DNA of 64,000 nucleotides, taken from contig NW_020653900.1 of assembly GCF_003589595.1 (NCBI RefSeq), forward strand, positions 3,678,751-3,742,750, written 5' to 3'. The DNA is from Hyposmocoma kahamanoa (Eukaryota > Arthropoda > Insecta > Lepidoptera > Cosmopterigidae). Of the stretch, positions 32,852-42,962 are shown in pieces (the stretch's first letter is position 1; each line of letters opens with the position of its first letter). The notes beneath the pieces are model-generated. The model searched no databases. It had not been told where the DNA came from and was given only the letters and a program-made list of their open reading frames with translations. Position numbers and translations under genes: made by a program.

Positions 32852-32860
32852 TAATAATGG
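30281..32860 (-). CDS. LINE ORF2 (partial): endonuclease fragment plus reverse transcriptase
   Basis: The frame is open for 860 codons, from just after an in-frame TAG (32861-32863) to 30281; the first usable start is a GTG at 32824. Residues below are counted from 32824. The endonuclease remnant has GDFNAHPG (~63), WLDHCVV and SSDHLPLI (~139); the leading third with the first catalytic Asn and Glu is missing. The RT has RGKSPGCD, NYRPISLAN (~456), FGFKPGLST, FLDLSKAFD (~525), GVRQGGLSSPKLF and YADDMVLL (~623). The C-terminal part is rich in basic residues. LWRKG, coded just upstream of 32824, fits this family's endonuclease. The protein cannot be a working endonuclease as it stands. The clade (CR1/L2/Rex1-like) is uncertain. 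Confidence 0.87.
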   Translation of the reverse strand, partial: PLLLWRKGIFQAVSVLECNSSRVVAIKVTEGERSFVVFSVYMPTDRVDNLTTFTECLSVISAVVENSDVEVVYMLGDFNAHPGESFCNELINFCSEQSWICADLELLGLTSDNHTFVSDSNGSRSWLDHCVVTQSAWRTVASVNIDYNVYSSDHLPLIIECNFSMIRTKRRQNMHQCNKIIWGDRNSEQIDMYRSICNSKLREIDFPQELAECCNSLCHCEVHKNIINEMYIDIVDILSDTAIQTHVKHVTHSSRKKRVCGWNKYVRSAHGEARLKYEMWLWYHKPTQGKVYDEMCESRKIFKSKLKWCLKHQDQIKMDTLATHRKSNHFSKFWKATNKLNLKPSLPTSVAGLSEPRDIAEVFREHFQVKSPLGPSHSVIDAETSHDKMSIKFTPKQVAAIIRTMARGKSPGCDCLSIEHLKNAGVHLPRVLSVFYTLCLSHAYLPTDLINTIVVPIVKDGTGDIADKMNYRPISLANVLAKVLDSMLNAQLDEYIHCHDAQFGFKPGLSTESAILGLKHAVRYYTDRSTNVYACFLDLSKAFDLVSYDVLWKKMRDRNIPVELISVFQYWYTNQTNSIRWAGEFSDTYGLESGVRQGGLSSPKLFNLYMDGLIGELCSTHVGCHVDGVCVNSISYADDMVLLSPTVRALRRLLKICESYATTHGLQYNVKKSEYLIFKAVGKRPEMVPEEVPPIILNGIPLHRVYHFKYLGHYLTDDLRDHIDIERERRALAVRCNMLARRFARCSDQVKITLFKAYCQSFYTSSLWFNCTQKSLSALRVQYNNGFRALMGLPRCCSASQMLAEARTDGFHAIMRKRAASLMTRMRASTNSILEVFAEKPDSPIYKHVNRLMIVYTSI

Positions 32861-33650
32861 CTAATTTGACTTCACATGGCTACTTGTATTCGATGTTGGG
32901 TGTTTGATGTATTTGGAAAAATATTTGACGTACAGATAAACATGCAAACACTGACATGATATGATCGTCAACACATGCAGCCAAATGGAGTTAAAATAAT
33001 TAATATTACCATATTGTGGACGGTTTACTTGCGTATTTGCTTATTTGGCTCCTTTGATGTGCGTCGAGCAACCGACCGGCGCACGGTAAGGGCGCGTCGT
33101 CATTATGCCGTAACGTTTTATTTATCGTTCGACGACTGACGCGTCTAGCCTTTTCCCATATCACGACTATCTGTCGTGACTGTGTCGTGCACGTTTATTT
33201 ATCGTTGAATGACTATTGTGTGTAGCTGTTCCCACTAGACCATGACGACAATTTATCAGTTCGCGGCAGCCACCTTGTCGTTTAAAATGACTACCTGTTC
33301 TCACATTTTTATCGTTTTTATCGTCAGACGACGTCGTTCTTGCTTTTTCCATTATCACGACAATCTGTCGTCGTAACGTCAAAAAAGTTGTGAACGACCG
33401 TTAATCGTATTTTACTATATATGAACAACTTCATTTAAATATACAAACTGCACGACTATCTGTCGTCACGAAAAAATAGGAACGCGCCCTAACGCGAGTT
33501 TGGTGTTTGCTGTATTTGTCGAACAGGCAAACAAGGCAAATACGTTATCAAACATGCTATCTACACAAGACTTGGAGAGTATTTGTCCAAATATATCAGC
33601 AAATACAAAGAACCATGTGAAGTGTCACCATAATACTGTCAACTGTTAGC
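32847..33650. mobile_element. Outer inverted-repeat element (MITE-like)
   Basis: Left end CACAGTAATAATGGCTAATTT then GACTTCACATGGCTACTTG; right end (inverse) GACAGTATTATGGTGACAC then TTCACATGGTTCTTTGTATT. The subterminal parts carry repeated GTATTTG motifs in both orientations. A second element sits inside (33086-33494). No ORF is present. The left end touches the truncated end of the LINE. Confidence 0.65.
33086..33494. mobile_element. Inner MITE with TAAGGGCGCGT ends and CTGTCGT subterminal repeats
   Basis: GGTAAGGGCGCGTCGTC on the left and GAACGCGCCCTAACGCG on the right are inverse. Inside, CACGACTATCTGTCGTGAC, ATCACGACAATCTGTCGTCG and TGCACGACTATCTGTCGTC recur. Such repeated motifs often bind a transposase. 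Its insertion into the outer element shows relative age. Confidence 0.65.
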
Positions 33651-33902
33651 TCGCCGCAGTTAAATATTACAAAATGACATAATACATGTTGTTGGTAGGT
33701 CAATGTACATATTTAGTATATGAAATTATAAAGAAGCTAAGACTACACTTTTAATATTTTAAAGTAAAATTCAGTGCCACTTATAGAGTTTTAATCTGTT
33801 TGGCTTTGTGCAAAGATATGTAAATTTTAAAATGTGCATAGGTCTCCCACTGCGTTAGGCCGAGACTATGAATATCGACTATACATGCACAAATTTATAT
33901 TG

Positions 33903-33945
33903 CCCTATCTACATACATAAATATTTTCTATGTATGTAGATAGGG
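33903..33945. repeat. 17-bp perfect hairpin
   Basis: CCCTATCTACATACATA (33903-33919) and its inverse (33929-33945) enclose 9 nt. Confidence 0.75.
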
Positions 33946-33967
33946 TCAATTTTGAAAAATTGTTAGT

Positions 33968-34257
33968 TTATAATACTAAGTGACGGGAACAATAACTCGT
34001 GCGTCTGGTGGTAAGACATACCTGTCAATGTCAGTTGCAGTGCTACTCAGAGATTTCAGTAGCAAAAGTCTGAGGGTTACAGCTACTGTGCCCTACCTTG
34101 TGACATTAGTTGACACATGCCTGTAATTTCATCAACACCTTACCTTTCAAAACCAGAACGCAGTAATGCTCCGATTATTGCTTGCGGGCAGAAATAGGTA
34201 AGGTAGCAGTATTTCTCTGAACAAACTCTTTCACATAGAACTCTATTGCTGCTTAAA
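33968..34257 (-). mobile_element. Family R copy, nearly full length
   Basis: Left GTTTATAATACTAAGTGACGG, middle AGTTGACACATGCCTGTAA, right GGCAGAAATAGGTAAGGTAG and ACTCTATTGCTGCTTAAA. All parts are present but diverged, an older copy. Confidence 0.75.
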
Positions 34258-34259
34258 AC

Positions 34260-36280
34260 TTCTTTTTGGTACTTATAACCGCTTTTTTAAGGACATCCCG
34301 AACTTGAACGATGGTAATGAGGCCCCTATATGTTATTCTGCCTCAATGCGGGTTGTGGACTCCAAAGTTTCACTGTATAGGTTTCCTTAGGATATTTTTC
34401 TTATAATAGTAATGTATGCAGGTCCCAGCCGGTTTCTCCGATTTCAACAACAACTGTCGTTTTGACCCGATTTTGTTTATAGGTCCGGCTACACAGTCGA
34501 ATTTTACGACGAATAAACAATGGTAAGGCATTTACGGGATTATATAGGTATGGGTTTGAGTCGTTTAGGGAAAAACCGATCACCAGTGCAAGCAGCTTAC
34601 AGGACCAAAAGGAATATCAACGTTTGAAAGAAAAGTAAAATAAAAGGTTGAATTATTATAATATTATTCGTAACTGGCCATTAGAACGTTTAATCGAAAT
34701 TTGAACGAAATCAATTAACAATTAAAATCATTCTTTTTTCAAATTATTCTGGTGTATGTGGCCGTTCACGAACATTGCCATCAACAAATTACACTAAAGG
34801 AAAATATAGTCATAAATTAATAACAAATAAACAACAAGTGACCCTTAGAATGTCACATACACATTATAATAATAAGTTTCTGTTTAATATTTGAAAGCAA
34901 TGTGTCTTTAAATGTTTTGTAGTGCAAGTCTTTAAAATAGTTTAAGTATGTAAAGAAAGTAATTTTTCATTTAATTATAATAGCGAATCATAGGAGTAAG
35001 GTAACGTAATATTTACATAAAGGTAGTGAATATGCTTTCGAAACGACTGAATGAAATGTTGCCAAACAATAGACCAAAATTTCCTTCTGTCTAATGCAAT
35101 AAGAAACTAAGCATAAATATGTATATATTTAGAGAAAGAAGAGAAAGCTTTTAAGGGATTTTGACATCAACCTCTCGAAACTTTTGAAAAAAATTCTGCC
35201 ATGACCACTCTTGAAATTGAAAATAATATAACATTTTCAAGGGCTCTCACAGCCGGGAATGGGATCCATTCCACCTGTAGTATCCACTGAACCATTGCGG
35301 CTTGTTACAAAAGTAGCGATAACTCAGAATTCCTACAATAAACAATAATATTATTTACATCTGTGTGTAAAAACAAGAATTTTGACTTAAACAAATGAAA
35401 GTTGTTGGTTCGGTATAAAATTTGTTTGTTCTCCGATTTAGCTCGCTGTCTCTAAAATTATTTTAACATAAAATATTATTACAGAAAATATTAAATGCGC
35501 GATCACGCGATGCGCTCATCCTACCGCAAAATGGCGGCTATTTGGTTTCGCAAATTAGAAAAGGATTCAGTTTAAATACAAGTTTTTATAAATAAAAATT
35601 ATTAATCTGCATTGCTAAATAAATGCCCTCCGTACTACAATAAAAACATCTCAAATAAAATGCAGTAATACACCGCAAATCCTGCACTTAAAAAGCACTA
35701 ATGAACTTTTTGGTGTACTTGGGTAAATATGATAATATTCCGTTTGAGTGGTTCTAACGTTTACCATGAAATTACTCCTTAAAGTATAGTTTATAAACAT
35801 TTATATTCAGGGTAAACTTAAAAAACGCTACTAACGGTATGTTTCCAATAAATAAACACCGAAATCACCGGCCCAAACAATAATACAAACGATTGTCGTG
35901 ACGTATTTTTAAAGTTGTTTATTTTTTTTTAAATGACAGACCCAGGCATTAAAAACTTTATGGTTTGCTAGAGTAGTTACCGAAATAGCAATTAGTATTA
36001 GTTCTTTTACCTGTTATAACTTCGATATCCGATAAATCGGCATAAAATCATCACCGGCACCTCTAGGTGTGGTATGCGTCTACGGCTGCATGTAACGCGT
36101 GAGCGGATAAATTGTGTTTTGGATTACCTTGCGCTATTAGCGATAGAAAATATCGTGATGAAACTGATGAAACTTACATTAAAAATATGATAGTTGAAAA
36201 GTCCTATTACAAAATTGAAGACTATGTATTATAAAAAGATGTACGGAAAGACAACGTGAGTCCAGATTCCACACAAATAT
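34260..36280. other. Unannotated AT-rich stretch
   Basis: About 2 kb without a frame above 60 codons and without a repeat I recognise. It may be intronic or intergenic host DNA. A conserved regulatory element could hide here but I see no signature. Confidence 0.3.
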
Positions 36281-36284
36281 GATT

Positions 36285-36400
36285 CAAAGTGTATTCCATA
36301 GCATTTCAGCTTATTTGAAAAGAGCAATCCCTAGAGTTTCTTGCTCGTTCTTCTCAGAGAAATTAGGACAGTGAACCGGTAGTAACTTAAAAAATGACGT
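36285..36400. repeat. LINE 3'-end-like fragment
   Basis: GAAAAGAGCAATCCCTAGAG, TTTCTTGCTCGTTCTTCTCAG and GGACAGTGAACCGGTAGTAAC resemble a common lepidopteran LINE 3' region. Confidence 0.4.
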
Positions 36401-36734
36401 TTTGAAATGTAAAAAAATACCTATGGAATACTTAAATGATTATTTGACTTTGACATTGAAATCTGCAGTTTATCACTCTTGGGATACATGAGAAATTCCC
36501 TGCCCGCATCTGACTATAGCCGCGAGACGAGCAATGGATTGACAGAGATCTCCTGTAGCCGCCATACCTAAGAAGAATATAATGAGATTCTTGACGACCT
36601 CGTTTAATTAAAGATGCTTTATAGTTGACTGTAATTTCCTTTAGTAATTTTTTCAGGCCCTTGATCCATATAATATATAACTTATGGACTAGCATACATA
36701 TAATATATATCAATATAATAAACTAAATAACTAC

Positions 36735-37060
36735 TTTACACGATACCGGCCGCGCAAACGTCGATATACGACATCCCTCGACCAAAACTCCTCCTTTATG
36801 AAAGATCGACAGACGTTTGGTCGGTACTCTCACCACTAACGAATTAAAATTCACGTTGTGGTGGGATTCCAAGCATTCAACCTTCAGACTTGGTGGAGTT
36901 ATGTAGTCGCGACAGGTACAGCAGCTTCATCGGTATGTCCGGACGCATCAAAAAGTTAGATCCTGTCGGTGCTATGCCAAACAGGTTGCGGCTGGTGGGT
37001 TTCCTTTTCCTCTTCACCACTTTTGTAAAGTCATATGAAATGAATGAATGAATAAATGAG
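36735..37060 (-). pseudogene. LINE ORF1-like C-terminal relic, copy 1
   Basis: On the - strand one frame reads VNFNSLVVRVP followed by RLSIFHKGG and GCRISTFARP, downstream of a short open part (36877-37077) with no motif I know. The V-FNSFVVRVP and L-F-G-R-F-R pattern matches the C-terminal domain found in ORF1 proteins of some lepidopteran LINEs. The join between parts is frameshifted. A second copy lies at 37553-37815 in the same orientation, with a SINE-B between them. Confidence 0.5.
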
Positions 37061-37208
37061 CCGTAATATATTGGCAATAGGTAACTGGTTTACAAGAGTA
37101 GTGCCATTAATCGTTAAACAGTGATGGTTTCTTATGGAAGTTCAATTCAAAAATTAGGTCTTTTAGACCTTTGTTAGTTCGTACAAAAAGTTCGTTAAAT
37201 ATTTAAGT

Positions 37209-37455
37209 ACCTCAGTGGCCGAACGGTTACCATGCCAAACCGACCATACAAATATCAAATATCGAACCCGGGACCGGGCAACGCGAGCGGTCCCGGGTTC
37301 GATATTTGTATGGCCGGGTCGGGAGAAATATTTGTATGGCCTACTTTATTTCTCTCGTGAGTTTGGGTGTGATTTGTGGTTGTCTTTGTCTGTGTCATGG
37401 CACTCGAGACACAGGATGGCACCCGCACACACTTATAGCCCCACACTAAGGAATT
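37209..37455 (+). mobile_element. SINE-B with an internal inverted duplication
   Basis: A box TGGCCGAACGG is intact. The B-box region is duplicated in inverted form: AAATATCGAACCCGGGACCG (about 37257-37276) faces CGGTCCCGGGTTCGATATTT (about 37288-37307). The SINE-B body (TTTCTCTCGTGAGTTTGGG) follows, but the usual middle of the tRNA part is replaced. Confidence 0.8.
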
Positions 37456-37552
37456 AGTACATACAAGTAAGTAAAGTAAGAAAGTAGTATAAATACGTAC
37501 CTTACAGACTAACATACATAATAATGTAACAAAACAGTAATGACTAATTATT

Positions 37553-37815
37553 ATTTACACGTATGATGTGCGACGTGTGACGAAACGTGGGTGTCCGGTT
37601 GCCGGCCTCGGAAGCGTCGGTACATGACACCCTTCGGCCAAAAACTCATCCTCCGTGAAGGTCGACAGATGTTGAGTTGGTACTATCACAACAAATTGAT
37701 TAAAATTCACACTGCGACGGACCTGTAACTGCTCCACTCTCAGGATAGCATTGACTTTCACCAGTATATACTCCACAATATCGGCAGACTTTGTGGAATA
37801 ACGAAGCCGTGACAC
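37553..37815 (-). pseudogene. LINE ORF1-like C-terminal relic, copy 2
   Basis: The - strand frame (86 codons) reads SADIVEYILVKV, LRVEQLQVRRSVNFNQF, VVIVPTQHLSTF and then a region that should read F-R-G-R in relatives. It matches the pattern of copy 1 and the C-terminal nucleic-acid-binding-like domain of insect LINE ORF1 proteins. Only the end of the protein is present, with no start or zinc finger. I call it a truncated fragment; a domesticated exon is possible but nothing supports it. Confidence 0.55.
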
Positions 37816-37819
37816 ATAT

Positions 37820-38240
37820 TAAAGAATAATAGTTAGCCTATAAATAGTCTCACAATTATGTGTACTTGGGCTGTATTTTACACACGGATCGAATCCGGAT
37901 TGGAAACTTCACGACATCATTAAACTACCTTGTCGATGGTTACCTATCAGTGGTCCGAAATGACATTTTACAGAAATAACGTTTGTTCGAATTTTCATAA
38001 CCTTGAAAGTAATTTTGAGAGGAAAATATTTTTCTTTTAAACCTAACTTAACCTAACCTAATCGAACCTAATCGTGCCTTTGCGATAAACATCCAACACA
38101 TCCTGAAAAACAACGGTTTCGTTATAATTCGAATTTCGGTGTAATGAAAATTCAAACAAACGTTATTTTGGAAAAAGAACATCGAGTTTGTGATACCCTT
38201 GTCGATTTGTGATCAGGTTTACTCGCGACGTTTTTCTTCA
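37820..38240. other. Unannotated stretch
   Basis: Contains AACGTTTGTTCGAATTTTCAT and its approximate inverse AATGAAAATTCAAACAAACG (37978 and 38140), possible ends of a small MITE of about 185 bp, with ACCTAACCTAATCG between. Confidence 0.35.
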
Positions 38241-38244
38241 TCGA

Positions 38245-38365
38245 ACAGCTCATGGTAAATTCCAAATTAAATTGCGAAAAGTTTAGAGGTGCAATACCGG
38301 ATTCGAAACCGCGACTCTCTTGAGAGGCGGTAGGTCAAACCATTAGACTACCTTAGCTGATATTG
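38245..38365 (-). mobile_element. SINE-C copy, partial
   Basis: CAGCTCATGGTAAATTCCAAA, GGTGCAATACCGGATTCGAA and GAGAGGCGGTAGGTCAAACC match the 18653-18937 copy; the RTE-like end is missing. Confidence 0.65.
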
Positions 38366-38689
38366 TGGCGTACACTATAATGCTTACCATCGCGGTGACA
38401 AGATTTACCAATCAGCGCAAGGTCCTCGTCGATTGTTACCCACAGTGCACCAGACGTACCCACGGGAAAAGTGTGTCGTGGGGGAAGTGTATTTCGTGCG
38501 CCCCATTGACGATGATGCAAATTTTGTAAGGTAAGGTTACACTCTATAACCGAGCTTATCTAACTTAAGATAGACAACTAGACAAGCGTAAGCCGCTTTA
38601 AGAATTCGAAAAAATCTGCTTTCTTAAACAATAGCTGTCAAAACGCCTTAAAGCAACTTTTTGGGAAAAGTAAAAAATAGCTCTGATCG

Positions 38690-38762
38690 AATCGGGGAAT
38701 CGACCCCGGGATCTCTGAGTAGCAGTTCAGCGTGGTAACTGTTCGGCTACGGAGACAGTTAG
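38690..38762 (-). mobile_element. SINE-B tRNA-like head, diverged
   Basis: On the - strand: CTCCGTAGCCGAACAGTTAC then GGGGTCGATTCCCC, aligning with SINE-B A and B boxes. Only the head is clear. Confidence 0.55.
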
Positions 38763-38769
38763 TTATAGT

Positions 38770-39240
38770 TAACAATCACGGCTAGATGCTCCGATTGTTC
38801 GTTTATTTTAGTTTTAAGTAAATTTAATTAAATATAACCCAGCAGAGTTTGTTGTTGTTTACCAAACTTGAATAGCAGTTAATTCCAGCCTATTTTAAAG
38901 ATGTCAACATGATTATTCTCACGTATTTTCAGGTCACTGGGTTGCAGGCAAACAAAACAGGAACGATCTTTATAACTCAGTCGTTAGGCACTTTGTTATA
39001 AACGATTACGAGTTCCAAGTTAGATCGAATTACGTTTGACAAATTAAACTTGAGATTGCTTTTGGTTTTGTGTTGTCTGTTACTCAGGTATGAATAAGAT
39101 ATTGTTATAATAATTATTTGATGGACTGTACTCAAACAGTACCGTAAACAAAAATGATAGACTTTTCATGGATATGAATTTTAAATGTTTTTATTAAAAT
39201 ATAAAAAAAGGCAAATACAAAATAATCTTATTCTAAATTT
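38770..39240. other. Unannotated AT-rich stretch
   Basis: Nothing recognised. Confidence 0.3.
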
Positions 39241-39244
39241 GTAA

Positions 39245-39440
39245 TATTACAGAAGGTTACTTGGGCTCACTGGGGTGAGTGGCGAGTCTTACCCGTATCC
39301 CACGAGCCAGCACCGGTGGGTGAGGGTGTATATAGAGAGTTTTAGTGGGTAGGCCTCTGAGGATCTATCGGGCGAGCTTGTATCGCCGGGTGGGTCAACG
39401 GAGAAAAGTCTCACATAACGCCGCTATTCCTGTGTATAAA
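39245..39440. repeat. GC-rich fragment, probable LINE remnant
   Basis: CTCACTGGGGTGAGTGGCGAG, CGAGCCAGCACCGGTGGGTG and TCGGGCGAGCTTGTATCGCC contrast with AT-rich flanks and recall LINE UTR or coding debris. No frame is open. Confidence 0.35.
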
Positions 39441-39672
39441 AATATGGTTACTTAGTTCTGACTCACCTATTCGAACATTTAAACAATTTCATGTTGCCAT
39501 CATCTGTGATGTCCCGTGTTCGATCCCCAATGGGGTCAATGTAGAAAACCTTTTCTATATTATCTCAGGTCTGGGTGTTTGTGGTACCGTCGTTGTTTCA
39601 AATTTCCATAACACAAGTGATTTAGTTACTTACTTTGTGACCGGAGCAACGTAAGTGATTTATCAAATATGA

Positions 39673-39845
39673 ACTGCCTCCGTGGCCGAATGGTTACCAT
39701 ACTGGACTGCCACGCAGAGGTCCCAGGTTCGATTCCCGGGCCGGGAGAAATATTTGTATTGTATTTATCTCGTGAGTTTGAGTGTAATTTGTGGTTGTTT
39801 ATGTATGTGTCCATGGCACACGCCACACAGGGTTATTATTATTAT
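39673..39845 (+). mobile_element. SINE-B, full length
   Basis: TGGCCGAATGGTTACC (A box), GGTTCGATTCC (B box), body with CTCGTGAGTTTGAGTGTAA and a TTATTATTATTA tail. I could not find a clear target duplication. Confidence 0.85.
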
Positions 39846-40019
39846 TAAAAAAGTATGTTATTGTTTAAAAAATTTACTTCTTAATTTGTTTATAGGCGCG
39901 AATTTTAGTTCTGTGTGTTGCTTTTGTGTGAGCAATACCTATAATGAGCGATTCAGTCAACATACATAATTGTATGAACGCGAAATAAATTACTGTTAGA
40001 TATATATAAAGTAATAATA

Positions 40020-40368
40020 AATTTTTTATTGAATTGATATTCAATTATTTTTTGTGAAATTACTCCACTAGTTTGTTATAATTATTAATACAAAGATCGA
40101 ACACTACGAAAAAATTCCTTCGATCCGGTCGGATTCGAACCGACGTCTTCTCGTGTCAGGAGCTATACCAACTAAGCCACGGAACGAACCAACGGACCTC
40201 ACGAATTTTTCTATGTGCTTGGGTCGTGTCTTTGTATTTGGTTTTTCAACGACTTTTTAGTCGTAGCGCCATCTATGAGAAATCTATGAGAGATTAGATT
40301 TATCACACAGTTAGTACCTTTACAGCTACCAATCCTGGCGAGTGATGTCGCTATTCACTGTATTAATA
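40020..40368 (-). mobile_element. SINE-A, full length
   Basis: On + it runs from the inverted tail (TTTTTTATTGAATTGATATTC) through GGATTCGAACCGACG (B box) and ACCAACTAAGCCACGG (A box) to the head end CGATTCACTG-like TGTCGCTATTCACTG. The A-to-B interval carries a local change against other copies. Directly beyond each end lies ATTTTTATTGAAT-type sequence (see findings). Confidence 0.85.
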
Positions 40369-40374
40369 AAATTT

Positions 40375-41000
40375 TTATTGAATATATATAACGTAGTTGT
40401 TTTTTCGAAATGGAGTACACCGTATATGAAATGAGAACAAAACAATGATTTTATTTCAAGTTACATGATTGTCACAAGTAAGTAAGGCTTTCTAAATGCA
40501 ACTCAGGGAGTCACCAAACTTATTAACGCGGACGCGATTCACCGTTAACACATGTTGTTTTTAAACCTGTTGGACAACCTAAGGTACTGCAATTCTCGCA
40601 TAGAGATCTCGCGCTTTATTGCCGCTCTCGCGCAAGTCTCACCCTGTCGTGCTAACCCTACAGGATCTGTCCTCGTCGGCATGCGTACGGACGTGATCTG
40701 AAATTCGCAGGAAGCCGATTCGTTGCCGACCTATGAATTGCCGCGTTCTTATGAATCGATGCGAAACGCATAGTCTTTTTCACTCTTACGTTCATGGAGT
40801 TAAAGCTCTTTCTGACCGGCTTAATGCGATTCTGCGTTAATAGGTGTGGTGATTCCCTTAGGACTCAGCTAGGAACATTCATTTAGGAGATATCTGGTGA
40901 TGGAGCAGGCTTTTGTGGAACTACCGAGTCCATAAATTCAAGGACATCGTCAAGTAAATTCAATTTATTGACTATAAATAACACTATTTATATTTACGTA
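40375..41000. other. Unannotated stretch
   Basis: The GC-richer part (40590-40720, CTCGCGCAAGTCTCACCCTG) relates to 24310-24350. Otherwise nothing recognised. Confidence 0.3.
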
Positions 41001-41049
41001 TGTAACGTCACATATGACGTAATAATATAACGTCATATGTGACGTTACA
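41001..41049. repeat. 20-bp perfect hairpin with TGACGT motifs
   Basis: TGTAACGTCACATATGACGT (41001-41020) faces its exact inverse (41030-41049) over a 9-nt AT loop. TGACGT half-sites lie in both arms, with looser ones downstream (ATATGACGTAAGAC at about 41112). Confidence 0.8.
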
Positions 41050-41384
41050 ATTATATACGTTTGTTTAAAGGCCGAGTTTGGCGTTTATTTCACAGAGTAT
41101 ACCTGCTAGACAAATCCCTAATATGACGTAAGACACGCGGTAAAACTTTCTAATAAGGCGTGAGTAACGTGGGTAAGGTATAAGACAAACACCAAACATG
41201 ACGTGGGTAATTCCATACACCTTTTCCCAATGCGGGAGATAGAATTACAATAGACTTAGACGTAGTGTCCCTTCAAATAGTACTTCAAAACCGCCAGGTG
41301 CAAGTCGCGTAGTGCCGTTCCATTAAGAGCGAAGTCACACGGGCGCGCTGCCAAGGTATGTCGCGTCTCGTCGCAACGCTATAG

Positions 41385-41450
41385 CCGGGTACTCACTAGC
41401 GAATTGTATCGTTACCAAAAATCATAGTGTGTACGTGGTTCGCGCACCCA
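41385..41450. mobile_element. MITE end, GGTACTCACTAGC family, partial
   Basis: CCGGGTACTCACTAGCGAATT, GTTACCAAAAATCATAGTG and GTACGTGGTTCGCG are the inverse of the right part of the MITE at 42963-43195. Confidence 0.6.
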
Positions 41451-41489
41451 CTGCGAGTGACGCCCTAGCGCACGTGAGTTGCCCTTTAA

Positions 41490-41960
41490 GTTGGAAGCTA
41501 TGTCCGGACATTGTCGCAGGACACTGCGACTGACACCTTCGGCACTAGCCCGGAGAGCTAGTAGAGGATAAGCTAGATTTCCTCCGGTCCCTCCAGTCGC
41601 TTAAGTTATTGGGAACTGGAGAAACGTCGTTTTTCGGCATCGGGAAGTAAGCGTGCCTTACAGCACCGCCACCAAAGAGGAGATTTGGTAGTGGACTCAT
41701 AGTCGACGGTTTAGCGGTGGCAACCGCAAGTTACAAAAATAGGGAGGGTACTGTACGTGCACCCGGAGGGGCTCACCCGAGGCACTAGCCTCTCTAAGAA
41801 CCGGATGAAGTCAAGCAACAGAAATCTGTGACAACCCTGTACACTGGCTGATCTGGGGTCAGAACCTGAACTTAAAAAGTTCCTGTGCGCGCACAGGTCA
41901 TAGTGACTTTCTCGTGTACCCTAAGGTTCGGTAGGCAGGTTCGCTGTAATCAAAACTAAT
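41490..41960. repeat. GC-rich block, probable LINE 5' region
   Basis: ACTAGCCCGGAGAGCTAGTAG, GGTGGCAACCGCAAGTTAC, GTGCACCCGGAGGGGCTCAC and CCGGATGAAGTCAAGC mark a sharp composition change with no open frame. I infer a non-LTR 5' region; alternatives are not excluded. Confidence 0.35.
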
Positions 41961-42214
41961 GTAGAAAGATATGGGGCTGGTCATTGTAATTCCACTGTGA
42001 CACCATTGAGATTACATTGCAACTATTATATAGCTATTCTGATAAAATCTATTTGCAATGGCAGTTGAGTCTCAGTGGAAAGTCAGTGTGGCATATTCAT
42101 ACATTCAATTACTAACGATCGATTTTACCTTACTAAGACTACCATGGAAATTACTATGCATATATCTTTATCTCGTTTAAACAGCTGTTTAGTCTTCAAA
42201 TTGAATATGTATAA

Positions 42215-42285
42215 CATGCTCACATTACTGCTTGGCGGCAGAAACAGGTACGGTCACAGGATAGGAGCTCTACTGCTACTACAGT
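42215..42285 (-). mobile_element. Family R fragment, 5' end
   Basis: ACATTACTGCTTGGCGGCAG, AAACAGGTACGG and GGAGCTCTACTGCTACTAC. The A-rich half is absent. Confidence 0.65.
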
Positions 42286-42289
42286 AGTG

Positions 42290-42960
42290 TATTGGGTACA
42301 CTCGATTTGTACACAGTATTATTACAACAATCACAATCCAAACCAACTGATAAATATCCTAAAGAAAAAGCGAATTATCCTTACGAAGTAATGAAACTCG
42401 CCTATAACTCGTAATCCAGGGCTCCTGAACAACCTTTAGAGCTCCACTAAATTCTGCGCTGTACACAATCAAGTCGTTGCATGTCATATTTGTCATGAAG
42501 TTGTCTGCAGCTCTGTTTCATATTAAGTATTTTGAAGCAATACATTTAGGACTCTGATCCAGTGACCACAAGTCACCTCAAACACATTTTCTGGGTTAGG
42601 CAATAAATTGTAGCAACCGCCAGATTGAGGTGACACGGTGCAGGCAGTTAAAAAGAAAAATGTAAGTATAATCGATTAAGTTTGTTATAAAAGTGTGCGG
42701 ATAAACATTACTTTGCTCTGAGATTGTAAATCTTATTCTTATTCGTTTTTGGGTTATAGTGATCTATATAATGTTATTAATTAATTCTCATCACACAAAT
42801 TAAATGAAGAAATATTTATCATACTATTATTGGATTACGCAATAGAATCAACGGTGTACACTCGACTACAAAAGTACAAAGATATGAACATCATCGAATA
42901 ACAACAAATATTTAAAGGGAATAAGAATGAATTTTTGGCTACATTTCATGATTATTTTAT
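42290..42960. other. Unannotated AT-rich stretch
   Basis: Nothing recognised. Confidence 0.3.
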
Positions 42961-42962
42961 GT

